Below are positions 16,501 through 27,526 of a stretch of 64,000 bases of DNA, in pieces; within the stretch, counting starts at the first letter, position 1; each line of letters begins with the position of its first letter. This DNA is from Nocardioides rotundus (lineage in GTDB: Bacteria; Actinomycetota; Actinomycetes; Propionibacteriales; Nocardioidaceae), in NCBI RefSeq assembly GCF_019931675.1, contig NZ_CP082922.1:1751001-1815000 (forward strand), read 5' to 3'. Both the position numbers and the translations under genes were made by a program. The notes under the pieces were generated by a model. It was not told the DNA's origin and searched no databases. It saw nothing but the letters and a program-made list of their open reading frames with translations.

Positions 16501-17862
16501 TCACATGCCGTCGATCAGGCGCTGCACGCGCTCGTCCACCGAGCGGAACGGGTCCTTGCACAGCACGGTGCGCTGGGCCTGGTCGTTGAGCTTGAGGTGC
16601 ACCCAGTCGACGGTGAAGTCGCGGCGCCGCTCCTGCGCCGTACGGATGAACTCGCCGCGCAGCCGGGCCCGGGTGGTCTGCGGCGGCACCGACTTGGCCT
16701 CGAAGGTGCGCAGGTCGGTCGTCGCCCGGGCGACCGCGCCGCGCTTCTCCAGCAGGTAGTAGAGGCCGCGGCCGCGGTGGATGTCGTGGTAGGCGAGGTC
16801 CAGCTGCGCGACCCGGGGGTGCCCCAGCGTCAGGCCGTGCTTGGCCCGGTAGCGCTCGATCAGCTTCCACTTGATCACCCAGTCCAGCTCCCGGTCGACC
16901 AGACCGAGGTCGTCGGACTCGACCGCCTTCAGCGACCGCTCCCACAGGTCCAGGACCTGCTCGAGGACGGGGGTGGAGATCTGCCTGCGGTCCACGAAGT
17001 CGCGCGCCTTGGCGAGGTACTCCCCCTGGATCTCCAGGGCGCTGGCCTCGCGGCCGTTGGACAGCCGCACCTTGCGGCGGCCGGTCATGTCGTGGCTGAT
17101 CTCGCGGATCGCCCGGATCGGGTTCTCCAGGGTGAGGTCGCGCATCACGACCCCCTCCTCCACCATCCGCAGCACCAGGTCGCAGGAGGCGACCTTGAGC
17201 AGCGTGGTCGTCTCGCTCATGTTGGAGTCCCCGACGATCACGTGCAGCCGGCGGAACCGCTCGGCGTCCGCGTGCGGCTCGTCGCGGGTGTTGATGATCG
17301 GCCGGCTGCGGGTGGTGGCGCTGGAGACGCCCTCCCAGATGTGCTCCGCGCGCTGGGAGACCGAGTACGACGCCCCGCGCGGCGTCTGCACGACCTTGCC
17401 CGCGCCGACCATGATCTGCCGGGTCACCAGGAACGGGATCAGCACGTCGGCGAGGCGGGTGAACTCGCCCTGCCGTCCGACCAGGTAGTTCTCATGGCAA
17501 CCGTAGGAGTTGCCGGCGGAGTCGGTGTTGTTCTTGAACAGGTAGATGTCACCGGCGATGCCCTCGTCGTGCAGCCGCTGCTCGGCGTCGAGGAGCAGCC
17601 CCTCGAGGATCCGCTCGCCCGCCTTGTCGTGGGTGACCAGGCTGAGCACGTCGTCGCACTCGGGCGTGGCGTACTCCGGGTGGCTGCCCACGTCGAGGTA
17701 GAGCCGGGCGCCGTTGCGGAGGAAGACGTTGCTGGAGCGGCCCCAGCTCACCACCTTGCGGAAGAGGTAGCGCGCGACCTCGTCGGGGCTGAGGCGTCGC
17801 TGACCCCGGAACGTGCACGTGACGCCGTACTCGTTCTCGATGCCGAAGATCCGCCGGTCCAC
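16501..17862 (-). CDS. pafA: Pup-protein ligase PafA
   Basis: PafA uses ATP to link the C-terminal Glu of Pup to lysines of target proteins. The 453-residue product belongs to the glutamine synthetase-like carboxylate-amine ligases. Motifs are [11 protein letters not shown] at the N-terminus, [38 protein letters not shown] and [11 protein letters not shown]. The start is GTG 17862, supported by a leaderless TAGGGT box. It is paralogous to dop in the same block. Confidence 0.96.
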   Translation of the reverse strand: MDRRIFGIENEYGVTCTFRGQRRLSPDEVARYLFRKVVSWGRSSNVFLRNGARLYLDVGSHPEYATPECDDVLSLVTHDKAGERILEGLLLDAEQRLHDEGIAGDIYLFKNNTDSAGNSYGCHENYLVGRQGEFTRLADVLIPFLVTRQIMVGAGKVVQTPRGASYSVSQRAEHIWEGVSSATTRSRPIINTRDEPHADAERFRRLHVIVGDSNMSETTTLLKVASCDLVLRMVEEGVVMRDLTLENPIRAIREISHDMTGRRKVRLSNGREASALEIQGEYLAKARDFVDRRQISTPVLEQVLDLWERSLKAVESDDLGLVDRELDWVIKWKLIERYRAKHGLTLGHPRVAQLDLAYHDIHRGRGLYYLLEKRGAVARATTDLRTFEAKSVPPQTTRARLRGEFIRTAQERRRDFTVDWVHLKLNDQAQRTVLCKDPFRSVDERVQRLIDGM

Positions 17863-17868
17863 GTCACC

Positions 17869-17874
17869 ACCCTA
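17869..17874 (-). promoter_or_regulatory. Leaderless -10 box of pafA
   Basis: TAGGGT on the minus strand is followed by 6 nt and GTG 17862. It lies just after the prcA-side hairpin, so pafA can be transcribed separately. Confidence 0.55.
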
Positions 17875-18008
17875 CGGGTCGGCTCCGTGACTCGACCGGA
17901 TGTCGGACAGCGAAACCCGCCGCATCTCATCCTTTAGTCGCATCAGGATCGCGTCAGCGTCCCGTCTCGTCCGCGAGGGGGCTGACGCGGAACTTCGATT
18001 CCCGCGCC

Positions 18009-18045
18009 GGGTGGTGTTGCCGAGTTGGGGGTGGCAACACCACCC
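18009..18045. terminator. Hairpin terminator after prcA
   Basis: A perfect 13-bp stem GGGTGGTGTTGCC (18009-18021) and its complement (18033-18045) encloses an 11-nt loop. It is about 40 bp beyond the prcA stop on the minus strand and separates the prcBA unit from pafA. No U-tract follows, as is usual in high-GC genomes. Confidence 0.65.
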
Positions 18046-18086
18046 ATCCAGGCCGGTTCGGTCCGGGTGAGGTCGAGTCGGGGGGC

Positions 18087-19154
18087 TCAGACCTGGCCCG
18101 GACCGGGCTGGGGGCGGTTCGGGTCGGGCGGCGGGGGGCCGCCCGGCTCGGGCCCCGGACCGGGAGACGGGGGCTGGCCGGGGTCCGGCCGGTCGGGCTG
18201 CGGCGCGGGGGGCGTCGCATCGCCCGGGTCGACCGGGTCCGGGGCGGGGGGCTGGCCGCCGCCCGGCCCGGACGGCGGGGCGACCGGGGGCTTTCCCGGC
18301 TCGCCGGTGACGGGGTTCTCCAGGGGCGGCGTCGCGCCGCTGACCTGGTCGGTGGGGTCCTGCGGGTCGTCGGTCCCCGACTGGGAGGGAGCCTTGCCCG
18401 GCTCCGCGTCCTCCGGCACCGGCGGGGCGGCCTGCTCCGGGCCCCGGTCGGCCAGCATCCTCTCCAGCCGCTCGCCGCGGATGCGGACGAACTTACGCGG
18501 CTGGGTGCGGTTGCGGTCCAGCACCGCGACCTCGAGGTCGGAGGTCGGGATCACTCGGTCGGTCGGCTTGCCCTGGTCGTCCAGGGTGTGCCCCAGCGCC
18601 GCCACGGCCGTCCGCAGCGCCGGCTCGAGCGCCGCGCCCGGCGCATAGTTGTCCTTGAGGTACGTCGTCACCGCGTCGGCCTGGCCGCCCATGACGGCGT
18701 ACCCGTGCGCGTCGGCGACCTGCCCCTGGTAGGTGAGCCGGTAGATCTGGTCCTCCTCCGGCGTCCGCCCGACCTCGGCGACGAAGATCTCGACCTCGTA
18801 TGGCTTCTCGCCACCGGAGGAGAAGATCGTGCCCAGCGTCTGGGCGTAGGCGTTGGCCAGGGCGCGCGCGGTCACGTCGCGGCGGTCGTAGGCGTAGCCG
18901 CGCATGTCGGCCAGCCGCACCCCGGCGATCCGCAGGTTCTCGAACTCGTTGTAGCGACCCACCGCCGCGAAGGCGATCCGGTCGTAGATCTCCGAGATCT
19001 TGTGCAGCGCCTGGGAGGGGTTCTCCGCGACCAGCAGGATGCCGTCGGCGTACTCCAGCGCGACGACCGAGCGTCCCCGGGCGATGCCCTTCTGCGCGAA
19101 GTCCGCCCGGTCCTTCATCAGCTGCTCGGGCGAGACGTAGAACGGGGTGCTCAC
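18087..19154 (-). CDS. prcA: Proteasome alpha subunit PrcA with long proline-rich tail
   Basis: PrcA forms the outer rings and gate of the 20S core. The first 240 or so residues are a standard alpha subunit ([59 protein letters not shown]). After them comes a tail of about 110 residues rich in Pro, Gly and Asp, which most PrcA proteins lack or have much shorter. GTG 19154 overlaps the prcB stop by 4 bp. The tail is in frame with no sign of a shift, so it is probably a genuine disordered extension. Confidence 0.95.
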   Translation of the reverse strand: MSTPFYVSPEQLMKDRADFAQKGIARGRSVVALEYADGILLVAENPSQALHKISEIYDRIAFAAVGRYNEFENLRIAGVRLADMRGYAYDRRDVTARALANAYAQTLGTIFSSGGEKPYEVEIFVAEVGRTPEEDQIYRLTYQGQVADAHGYAVMGGQADAVTTYLKDNYAPGAALEPALRTAVAALGHTLDDQGKPTDRVIPTSDLEVAVLDRNRTQPRKFVRIRGERLERMLADRGPEQAAPPVPEDAEPGKAPSQSGTDDPQDPTDQVSGATPPLENPVTGEPGKPPVAPPSGPGGGQPPAPDPVDPGDATPPAPQPDRPDPGQPPSPGPGPEPGGPPPPDPNRPQPGPGQV

Positions 19155-20035
19155 TGCTCCTCCTCCACCTCGTCGCCCACGACCGGGGCGTCGGGACTGG
19201 TCACCAGCGGGGCCTCCGGGCCGTCGGGCCGGCGCATCCGGCCGGCGAGCATCCGGTCCGCGATCCGGGCGACCTCGTCGTCGGGCAGCTGCCGCCCACC
19301 CTCGTCGGTGATCACCTGCACCACCGGGAAGATCCGCCGGGTGAGGTCGGGGCCGCCGGTGGCCGAGTCGTCGTCGGCGGCGTCGTAGAGCGCCTGCACG
19401 ACGGCCATCACGCACTCGTCCTCGGTGAGGTCCTCGCGGTAGAGCTTCTTCAGCGAGCCGCGGGCGAACAGCGACCCGGAGCCGACGGAGTGGAAGGCGG
19501 TCTCCTCGTACTTCCCGCCGGTGACGTCGTAGGAGAAGATCCGGCCCTGCTCGGCGTCGGGGTCGAAGCCGGCGAAGAGCGGGACCACCGCCAGCCCCTG
19601 CATGGCCAGCCCGAGGTTGGCCCGGATGAGGGCGGCCAGCCGGTTGGCCTTGCCGTCGACGGAGAGGGTGACGCCCTCGATCTTCTCGTAGTGCTCCAGC
19701 TCGGTCTGGAACAGCCGGACCATCTCCACGGCGAGGCCGGCCGTGCCGGCGATGCCGACGCAGCTGTACTCGTCGGCGGGAAAGACCTTCTGGATGTCCC
19801 GCTGGGCGATGACGCTGCCCATGGTGGCGCGCCGGTCGCCGGCCATCACGACCCCTCCGGCGAAGGAGGCCGCCACGATCGTGGTGGCGTGGGGGGCCAG
19901 GTCGCCGGCGTTCCCCTGCGGGAGGCTCCGCCGCGCCGGCAGCAGGTCCGGGGCGTGCTCGGAGAGGAAGTCGGAGAAGGAGGAGGTTCCGGGGTTGAGG
20001 TAGGACGTGGGCAGGCGGGGGCTCTCGGCACTCAC
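19151..20035 (-). CDS. prcB: Proteasome beta subunit PrcB
   Basis: PrcB is the catalytic subunit of the 20S core. A propeptide of 50 residues precedes the nucleophile Thr51 (HATTIVAAS). Counting from it, Asp17 (AGDRRAT) and Lys33 (QKVFPADE) are in place, as are [12 protein letters not shown] and a C-terminal acidic tail. GTG 20035 lies 4 bp after the pup stop. The gene is the direct comparison for the phage-borne Ntn hydrolase at 61681. Confidence 0.97.
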   Translation of the reverse strand: MSAESPRLPTSYLNPGTSSFSDFLSEHAPDLLPARRSLPQGNAGDLAPHATTIVAASFAGGVVMAGDRRATMGSVIAQRDIQKVFPADEYSCVGIAGTAGLAVEMVRLFQTELEHYEKIEGVTLSVDGKANRLAALIRANLGLAMQGLAVVPLFAGFDPDAEQGRIFSYDVTGGKYEETAFHSVGSGSLFARGSLKKLYREDLTEDECVMAVVQALYDAADDDSATGGPDLTRRIFPVVQVITDEGGRQLPDDEVARIADRMLAGRMRRPDGPEAPLVTSPDAPVVGDEVEEEQ

Positions 20036-20039
20036 AGGC

Positions 20040-20237
20040 TCACTGACCGCCCTTCTGGATGAACGACTTCACGAAGTCCTCGGCGTTGGTCTCGAGCACG
20101 TCGTCGATCTCGTCGAGGATGGAGTCGACGTCCTCGTCCAGCGCCTCCTTGCGCTCGGCGACGTCGGTCTCGGGCGCGGTCTCGGTGACCTCCTCGGTCT
20201 CCGAGGACTTCCGCGGCTGCTTCTGCTCCTGGGCCAT
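20040..20237 (-). CDS. pup: Prokaryotic ubiquitin-like protein Pup
   Basis: A 65-residue, highly acidic, disordered tag. The C-terminus is KSFIQKGGQ, so Dop must deamidate the final Gln to Glu before ligation. The central segment [18 protein letters not shown] is the Mpa/Arc-binding helix. It is placed directly before prcB and after dop, the canonical order. The ATG has a leaderless -10 box. Confidence 0.97.
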   Translation of the reverse strand: MAQEQKQPRKSSETEEVTETAPETDVAERKEALDEDVDSILDEIDDVLETNAEDFVKSFIQKGGQ

Positions 20238-20244
20238 GTCACCG

Positions 20245-20250
20245 ACCCTA
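20245..20250 (-). promoter_or_regulatory. Leaderless -10 box of pup
   Basis: TAGGGT on the minus strand is followed by 7 nt and ATG 20237. It gives pup-prcBA a promoter of its own downstream of dop. Confidence 0.55.
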
Positions 20251-20292
20251 GCGCTCAGGTCGGCGCCAGCGGGATAACCCCGAAGGGCGTGG

Positions 20293-21801
20293 TCAGCGGG
20301 TGAGACCGCGCAGCAGCTCGGCGGCGGTCTCGCTCCGGTCGACCAGCTCCCCGACGTGCGCGCGGCTGCCCCGGAGCGGGTCCAGGGTGGGCACGCGCTG
20401 CAGCGACTCGCGGCCGGGGAGGTCGAAGATGACCGAGTCCCACGACGCGGCGGCGACCTGGTCGCCGTACTTCTCCAGGCAGCGGCCGCGGAACCACGCG
20501 CGCGTGTCCTCGGGTGGCTCGTGCATGGCGGTCTCCACCTGCTCGTCGGTGAGCAGCCGGCGGATCCGGCCGGCCCGCACCAGACGGTGGTAGAGGCCCT
20601 TCTCGGGGCGTACGTCGGAGTACTGCAGGTCGATCAGGTGCAGCTTGGCGTCGTCCCACGCCAGCCCGTCGCGGGCGCGGTACTGCTCCAGCAGGCGCAG
20701 CTTGGCCACCCAGTCCAGCTCTTCTGCGCACTCCATCGGGTCGCGGGCCAGCCGGTCGAGCACGGACTCCCAGCGGTCCAGCACGTCGACGGTCTGCGGG
20801 TCGGCGTCCTCGCCGAGGCGCTCCTCGACGTAGGCGCGGGCCAGGTCGAGGTACTCCCGCTGCAGCTCGATCGCGGTCAGGTGCCGGCCGTCGCGCAGCA
20901 CCAGCTTGTGCTCCAGCGTGGGGTCGTGGGACACCGCCCGCAGGGCGGCGACCGGGGTCTCGACGCTGAGATCGCGGTCGATGAAGCGGTCCTCGATCAT
21001 CGCCAGCACCAGCGAGGTCGTGCCGACCTTGAGGTAGGTCGAGATCTCGGCCAGGTTGGCGTCGCCGATGATCACGTGCAGCCGGCGATAGAGGTCGGGG
21101 TCGGCGTGCGGCTCGTCGCGGGTGTTGATGATCGGCCGCTTGAGCGTGGTCTCCAGGCCGACCTCCACCTCGAAGAAGTCGGCGCGCTGGCTGAGCTGGA
21201 AGCCCTGTCCCCGGCCGTCCTGCCCGGTGCCGACGCGACCCGCGCCGGTGACGACCTGGCGGGAGACGAAGAACGGGGTGAGGTGGCGCACGATGTCCGC
21301 GAACGGGGTGCTGCGGCGCATCAGGTAGTTCTCATGGGCGCCGTAGGACGCGCCCTTGTTGTCGGTGTTGTTCTTGTACAGGTTGATCGGCGCCTGCCCG
21401 GGCGTCTGCGCGGCGAAGCGCGCGGCGTCGAGCATCACCTGCTCCCCCGCCTTGTCCCACCGCACGACGTCCAGGGGCGTGGTGACCTCGGGGGTGGAGT
21501 ACTCCGGGTGCGCGTGGTCGACGTAGAGCCTAGCCCCGTTGGTGAGGATGACGTTGGCCAGCCCGAGGTCCTCGTCGGTCAGCTGGCTGGGGTCGGCCAC
21601 CGCCCGGGACATGTCGAATCCGCGGGCGTCCCGCAGCGGGGACTCCTCCTCGAAGTCCCAGCGGGCCCGGCGCGCGTGCACGGTGGCCGACGCATAGGCG
21701 TTGACCACCTGCGAGGAGGCCACCATCGGGTTGGCCAGGGGCTGCCCGTGCACCGAGATGCCGTACTCCACCTCGGTGCCCATGACGCGTCGTACCGACA
21801 T
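20293..21801 (-). CDS. dop: Pup deamidase/depupylase Dop
   Basis: Dop deamidates Pup and removes it from substrates. The 502-residue product resembles PafA but has the Dop-specific N-terminus [11 protein letters not shown] and a longer loop near [20 protein letters not shown]. Other motifs are [36 protein letters not shown] and [14 protein letters not shown] 21801 has a leaderless TAGGCT box 7 nt upstream. The long frame further upstream has no coding character. Confidence 0.96.
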   Translation of the reverse strand: MSVRRVMGTEVEYGISVHGQPLANPMVASSQVVNAYASATVHARRARWDFEEESPLRDARGFDMSRAVADPSQLTDEDLGLANVILTNGARLYVDHAHPEYSTPEVTTPLDVVRWDKAGEQVMLDAARFAAQTPGQAPINLYKNNTDNKGASYGAHENYLMRRSTPFADIVRHLTPFFVSRQVVTGAGRVGTGQDGRGQGFQLSQRADFFEVEVGLETTLKRPIINTRDEPHADPDLYRRLHVIIGDANLAEISTYLKVGTTSLVLAMIEDRFIDRDLSVETPVAALRAVSHDPTLEHKLVLRDGRHLTAIELQREYLDLARAYVEERLGEDADPQTVDVLDRWESVLDRLARDPMECAEELDWVAKLRLLEQYRARDGLAWDDAKLHLIDLQYSDVRPEKGLYHRLVRAGRIRRLLTDEQVETAMHEPPEDTRAWFRGRCLEKYGDQVAAASWDSVIFDLPGRESLQRVPTLDPLRGSRAHVGELVDRSETAAELLRGLTR

Positions 21802-21808
21802 GCTCGCC

Positions 21809-21814
21809 AGCCTA
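21809..21814 (-). promoter_or_regulatory. Leaderless -10 box of dop
   Basis: TAGGCT on the minus strand is followed by 7 nt and ATG 21801. Confidence 0.55.
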
Positions 21815-21851
21815 CGGGTCGCGGGCTGAGGCGGAGCGGGGCCGTCCGCGG

Positions 21852-21932
21852 TCAGCGGCGGCGGTTGCGGATCATCGGGATCAGCGCGAGGACCGCGAGC
21901 ACGACGAGAATGATGAGCAGGACCTTCACCAT
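21852..21932 (-). CDS. 26-residue single-span membrane microprotein
   Basis: A short gene with ATG 21932 and an excellent ribosome site (AGGAGG, 6 nt from the start). The product starts [19 protein letters not shown] and ends in a basic tail (RNRRR), so it is one hydrophobic helix with the positive end probably in the cytoplasm. It lies between dop and a small membrane-protein gene. No function is known to me. A second microprotein of the same length lies at 22453. Confidence 0.7.
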   Translation of the reverse strand: MVKVLLIILVVLAVLALIPMIRNRRR

Positions 21933-21953
21933 GGAGCACCTCCTCCGTCTCAG

Positions 21954-21967
21954 GGGACCATGGTCCC
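21954..21967. promoter_or_regulatory. Perfect 14-bp palindrome upstream of microprotein gene
   Basis: GGGACCATGGTCCC is a complete palindrome 22 bp before the microprotein start on its upstream side. It may be an operator. Confidence 0.35.
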
Positions 21968-21993
21968 ATGCGCTGGTGGGACGAGCAGGTCGT

Positions 21994-22028
21994 GCCGCTC
22001 GGATTACCTGGTAAATAGACCGAGCGGC
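21994..22028. terminator. Nested hairpin after the 22043-22420 gene
   Basis: Nine-bp arms GCCGCTCGG (21994-22002) and CCGAGCGGC (22020-22028) enclose a 17-nt A+T-rich loop. The loop itself holds a smaller repeat TTACC-T-GGTAA (22004-22014). It follows the stop of the upstream gene on the minus strand and so is a likely terminator. The inner repeat could instead be an operator for the microprotein gene. Confidence 0.5.
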
Positions 22029-22042
22029 CCGGGCGCGGCGGC

Positions 22043-22420
22043 TCAGTCGGTGCGGCGGCGCGGGCCGTTGACCACCGAGGCGTGGGCGGCGTTCACGCCG
22101 GCGAGCCCGAGCCACGCCAGGGCCACGGTTCCCACGCTGGGCTGGTCCGGCCCCACAGTGGCCACCACGGTGATGGGGATGCCCGCGACCACCGAGACCA
22201 GGCCGAGCACGAACTGGCGGGTGCGTCCGGTCTGCTGGTGTCGCGCCTCGCTGCGCTGGTGCCGGTCCCGGCTCGCGACCTCGGCACGGTCGCGCGCGGC
22301 GATGGCCTGCTCGACCCGATCGGTGAAGGAGGCGACGAGCGCGGCGTCGTACTCCTCCCCCAGCTCCCGGCGGGTCGACAGCAGCGCCTCGATGTCGCTG
22401 CGCTCCACCGGCTCGGCCAT
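22043..22420 (-). CDS. Small membrane protein with coiled-coil N-terminus
   Basis: A 125-residue protein. The first 75 residues are charged and helical ([32 protein letters not shown]). Two hydrophobic segments follow ([20 protein letters not shown] and [15 protein letters not shown]), giving a hairpin in the membrane with both ends in the cytoplasm. ATG 22420 has a leaderless TAGGCT box 6 nt upstream. I do not recognise the family. It sits between the two microprotein genes in the proteasome locus. Confidence 0.75.
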   Translation of the reverse strand: MAEPVERSDIEALLSTRRELGEEYDAALVASFTDRVEQAIAARDRAEVASRDRHQRSEARHQQTGRTRQFVLGLVSVVAGIPITVVATVGPDQPSVGTVALAWLGLAGVNAAHASVVNGPRRRTD

Positions 22421-22426
22421 GCACCG

Positions 22427-22432
22427 AGCCTA
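22427..22432 (-). promoter_or_regulatory. Leaderless -10 box of 22420 gene
   Basis: TAGGCT on the minus strand is followed by 6 nt and ATG 22420. Confidence 0.5.
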
Positions 22433-22452
22433 GACCTTCCCGGGGGTGGCCG

Positions 22453-22533
22453 TCAGCGCTTGGAGGCCCACTTCATCAGCAGCACCAGCAGGCCGATCAC
22501 GATGACGGCGACGAACAGCGTGTCGGCCGGCAT
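22453..22533 (-). CDS. Second 26-residue membrane microprotein, coupled to arc
   Basis: The ATG at 22533 shares one base with the arc stop codon (TGATG), which points to translational re-initiation after Arc. The product begins [20 protein letters not shown] and ends KWASKR, a single membrane helix with a basic C-terminus. It has no annotated family that I know. Coupling to the proteasomal ATPase is the main evidence that it is real. Confidence 0.65.
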   Translation of the reverse strand: MPADTLFVAVIVIGLLVLLMKWASKR

Positions 22534-24275
22534 CAGAGGTACTGCCCGGTGTTGGCCACCGTGTCGATGGAGCGACCGGGCTCGCTGCCCTCCTTGCCGC
22601 TGATCAGGGTCCGGATGAAGACGATCCGCTCGCCCTTCTTGCCCGAGATCCGCGCCCAGTCGTCGGGGTTGGTGGTGTTGGGCAGGTCCTCGTTCTCCTT
22701 GAACTCGTCCAGGCAGGCCCGCAGCAGGTGCTGCACCCGCAGGCCGTGCGAGTCGTGCTCGAGGTGGTCCTTGATCGCCATCTTCTTCGCCCGGTCCACG
22801 ATGTTCTGGATCATCGCGCCGGAGTTGAAGTCCTTGAAGTAGAGGATCTCCTTGTCGCCGTTGGCGTAGGTGACCTCGAGGAAGCGGTTGTCGTCGGACT
22901 CGGAGTACATCCGCTCGACGGTCGCCTGGATCATCCCGTCGGCGGTGGCCGTGCGGTCGCCGCCGAACTCGGCGAGGTCGTCGGCGTGCAGCGGCAGGTC
23001 GGGCGTGAGGTACTTGCTGAAGATGTCCCGGGCCGACTCGGCGTCGGGCCGCTCGATCTTGATCTTCACGTCCAGCCGGCCGGGCCGCAGGATCGCCGGG
23101 TCGATCATGTCCTCGCGGTTGGAGGCGCCGATGACCAGCACGTTCTCCAGCAGCTCGACGCCGTCGATCTCGCTGAGCAGCTGCGGGACGATGGTGTTCT
23201 CCACGTCGGAGGACACCCCGGAGCCGCGGGTGCGGAAGAGCGAGTCCATCTCGTCGAAGAACACGATGACCGGCGTGCCCTCCGACGCCTTCTCGCGGGC
23301 CCGCTGGAAGACCAGCCGGATGTGCCGCTCGGTCTCGCCGACGTACTTGTTGAGCAGCTCGGGGCCCTTGATGTTGAGGAAGTAGGACTTTCCCTCCTGG
23401 CCGGTCTTGGCCGCGACCTTCTTGGCCAGCGAGTTCGCCACCGCCTTGGCGATCAGCGTCTTGCCGCAGCCGGGAGGGCCGTAGAGCAGCACGCCCTTGG
23501 GCGGCTTGAGCTGGTGCTCCTTGAACAGGTCGGGGTGCAGGTAGGGCAGCTCGACCGCGTCGCGGATCTGGTCGATCTGGTTGATCAGCCCGCCGATCGA
23601 CTCGTACTCGATGTCGGGGACCTCCTCGAGCACCAGCTCCTCGACCTCGGACTTGGGCACGCGCTCGTAGACGTAGGAGGCGCGGCCGTCCATCAGCAGG
23701 GACTCGCCGGCGCGGAGCGACTGGCCGATCAGCGGCTGCGCGAGCCGGACGACCTTCTCCTCGTCGGCGTTGGCGATCACCAGGGCCCGCTCGCCGTCGG
23801 CGAGCAGCTCCTTGAACATCACCACCTCGCCGACCCGCTCGAACTCCAGCGCCGAGACGACGTTGAGCGCCTCGTTGAGCATGATCTCCTGGCCGGGCAC
23901 CAGGGCGTCCAGGTCGACCGCCGGGCTGGCGCTGACCCGCAGCTTGCGGCCGCCGGTCCACACGTCCAGCGAGTCGTCCTCGTTGCGGCTGAGGAAGGTG
24001 CCGAAGCCGGCGGGCGGCTGGGCCAGCCGGTCGACCTCCTCCTTGAGCCGGGTGATCTGGTCGCGCGCCTCGCGGAGGGTCTGGGCCAGCCGCTCGTTCT
24101 GGGCGGTGACCGCGGACAGCGAGCGCTGGGTCTCCGCGAGCCGGAGCTCCAGGCCGCGCGCGGACCCGGGGGCGTCGCTGAGGCGGCGTCGGAGGCTGGA
24201 CACCTCGGCCTCCAGGAAGCGCACTTGGTCCAGCAGGGCGGCCCGGTCCTCGGGTCGATCTTCGGGTGCGGACAT
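22533..24275 (-). CDS. arc: Proteasome-associated AAA+ ATPase Arc/Mpa
   Basis: The ring ATPase that unfolds pupylated proteins and feeds them to the 20S core. The 580-residue product has an N-terminal coiled coil (about 15-90) that binds Pup, OB domains (about 95-240), and an AAA module with Walker A GPPGCGKT and Walker [13 protein letters not shown]. The last residues are GQYL, the C-terminal motif that docks into the alpha ring. ATG 24275 has an AGGAGG ribosome site. trmI lies upstream and the microprotein gene is coupled downstream. Confidence 0.97.
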   Translation of the reverse strand: MSAPEDRPEDRAALLDQVRFLEAEVSSLRRRLSDAPGSARGLELRLAETQRSLSAVTAQNERLAQTLREARDQITRLKEEVDRLAQPPAGFGTFLSRNEDDSLDVWTGGRKLRVSASPAVDLDALVPGQEIMLNEALNVVSALEFERVGEVVMFKELLADGERALVIANADEEKVVRLAQPLIGQSLRAGESLLMDGRASYVYERVPKSEVEELVLEEVPDIEYESIGGLINQIDQIRDAVELPYLHPDLFKEHQLKPPKGVLLYGPPGCGKTLIAKAVANSLAKKVAAKTGQEGKSYFLNIKGPELLNKYVGETERHIRLVFQRAREKASEGTPVIVFFDEMDSLFRTRGSGVSSDVENTIVPQLLSEIDGVELLENVLVIGASNREDMIDPAILRPGRLDVKIKIERPDAESARDIFSKYLTPDLPLHADDLAEFGGDRTATADGMIQATVERMYSESDDNRFLEVTYANGDKEILYFKDFNSGAMIQNIVDRAKKMAIKDHLEHDSHGLRVQHLLRACLDEFKENEDLPNTTNPDDWARISGKKGERIVFIRTLISGKEGSEPGRSIDTVANTGQYL

Positions 24276-24298
24276 GTCGTCACCTCCTGTGTGTTTCG

Positions 24299-24325
24299 AC
24301 CCTACCCGCGAAGGGGCGGAATCAA
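24299..24325 (-). promoter_or_regulatory. Candidate arc promoter
   Basis: On the minus strand TTGATT (24320-24325) and TAGGGT (24299-24304) are 15 nt apart (16 nt if the -35 is read as TTTGAT). The leader would be about 18 nt, long enough to include the AGGAGG site. The 119-bp gap before arc holds no gene. Confidence 0.5.
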
Positions 24326-24394
24326 ACGGCCGCACGCGCCGATCGGGTCACGATGCGAGACGGTCGCACACGTCGGGGTGAGCGGGCCGCGGCC

Positions 24395-26535
<2,141 letters not shown>

Positions 26536-26541
26536 GCGTCG

Positions 26542-26547
26542 AGGCTA
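26542..26547 (-). promoter_or_regulatory. Leaderless -10 box of M50 protease gene
   Basis: TAGCCT on the minus strand is followed by 6 nt and GTG 26535. Confidence 0.5.
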
Positions 26548-26578
26548 GCCGACGGCGCGGACTGTCCCCGGTGGCTCC

Positions 26579-26584
26579 TAGGCT
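26579..26584 (+). promoter_or_regulatory. -10 box of RecB-family gene, very short leader
   Basis: TAGGCT is followed by 9 nt and ATG 26594, so the leader is at most a few bases. It is divergent from the M50 promoter. Confidence 0.45.
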
Positions 26585-26593
26585 GGGAGCATC

Positions 26594-27499
26594 ATGACGT
26601 CATCGCCCCTGCCTGGTGCCTCCCGGCCCGAGCCGGCGTCGGGCGGGTCCCCGGCCGAGGGGCGCGGGCGTCCGGTGGACGGCGTCGAGGTGCTGGGCGC
26701 GCTGTCCCCGAGCCGGGCGGCCGACTTCTTGACCTGCCCGCTGCTCTACCGGTTCCGCACCATCGACCGGCTCCCGGAGCCGCCCTCGGCCGACGCGACC
26801 CGCGGGACACTGGTGCACAAGGTGCTGGAGGACCTCTTCGACCTGCCGGCGGCCGAGCGCACCCCCGAGCAGGCGCGGGAGATGCTGTCCCCCGCCTGGT
26901 CGACCCTGCTGGAGGCCGAGCCCGAGCTGGCGGAGATGTTCGGCGGTGAGGGCCCGGACGTCGCGATGTGGATGCGGACCTGCCGACAGGTGCTCGACCG
27001 CTACTTCACCCTGGAGGACCCGCGCCGGCTCGAGCCGGCCGAGCGCGAGCTCTACGTCGAGGCGCTGCTGGACTCCAAGCTGCTGCTCCGCGGGTTCGTC
27101 GACCGCCTCGACGAGGCTCCCGACGGGGCGCTCCGGGTGGTCGACTACAAGAGCGGCCGCAGTCCCGGGGTCGGGTTCGAGGCCAAGGCGCTGTTCCAGA
27201 TGAAGTTCTACGCCCTCGTCCTGTGGCGCACCCGGGGCGTCGTGCCCGCGGTGTTGCAGCTGGTCTATCTCGGCAACGGGGAGATCCTGCGCTACGTCCC
27301 CGACGAGCAGGACCTGCGAGCCACCGAGCGCAAGGTCGAGGCGATCTGGCGGGCGATCCGGGTCGCCGAGGACAGCGGCGACTGGCGGCCCCGGGAGAGC
27401 GCGCTGTGCTCCTGGTGCGCGCACCAGGCGCTGTGCCCCGCGAAGGGCGGCACTCCCCCGCCGCTGCCGGTCGCCGACCTCCCCACGCCGTCGGCCTGA
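26594..27499 (+). CDS. RecB-family PD-(D/E)XK exonuclease with cysteine cluster
   Basis: A 301-residue nuclease of the RecB/Cas4 group. The active site is seen in LRVVDYKSGRSP and the QMKFYALVLWR motif. One Cys near the N-terminus (FLTCPLLYRFR) and three near the C-terminus (CSWCAHQALC) match the four-cysteine iron-sulphur site of AddB/Cas4-type nucleases. The gene stands alone, with no helicase partner or CRISPR array nearby, and converges on the ABC transporter genes with a 27-bp gap. Role is probably DNA repair. Confidence 0.88.
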   Translation: MTSSPLPGASRPEPASGGSPAEGRGRPVDGVEVLGALSPSRAADFLTCPLLYRFRTIDRLPEPPSADATRGTLVHKVLEDLFDLPAAERTPEQAREMLSPAWSTLLEAEPELAEMFGGEGPDVAMWMRTCRQVLDRYFTLEDPRRLEPAERELYVEALLDSKLLLRGFVDRLDEAPDGALRVVDYKSGRSPGVGFEAKALFQMKFYALVLWRTRGVVPAVLQLVYLGNGEILRYVPDEQDLRATERKVEAIWRAIRVAEDSGDWRPRESALCSWCAHQALCPAKGGTPPPLPVADLPTPSA

Positions 27500-27526
27500 G
27501 GCGGAGCAGGCGCGTTGGGTCGCCGG

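Noticed and set aside
26594..27499. Cas4 assignment for the RecB-family gene
   Set aside because: Four cysteines and motif order are similar, but there is no cas context, and stand-alone RecB-like nucleases of this size are common in Actinobacteria.
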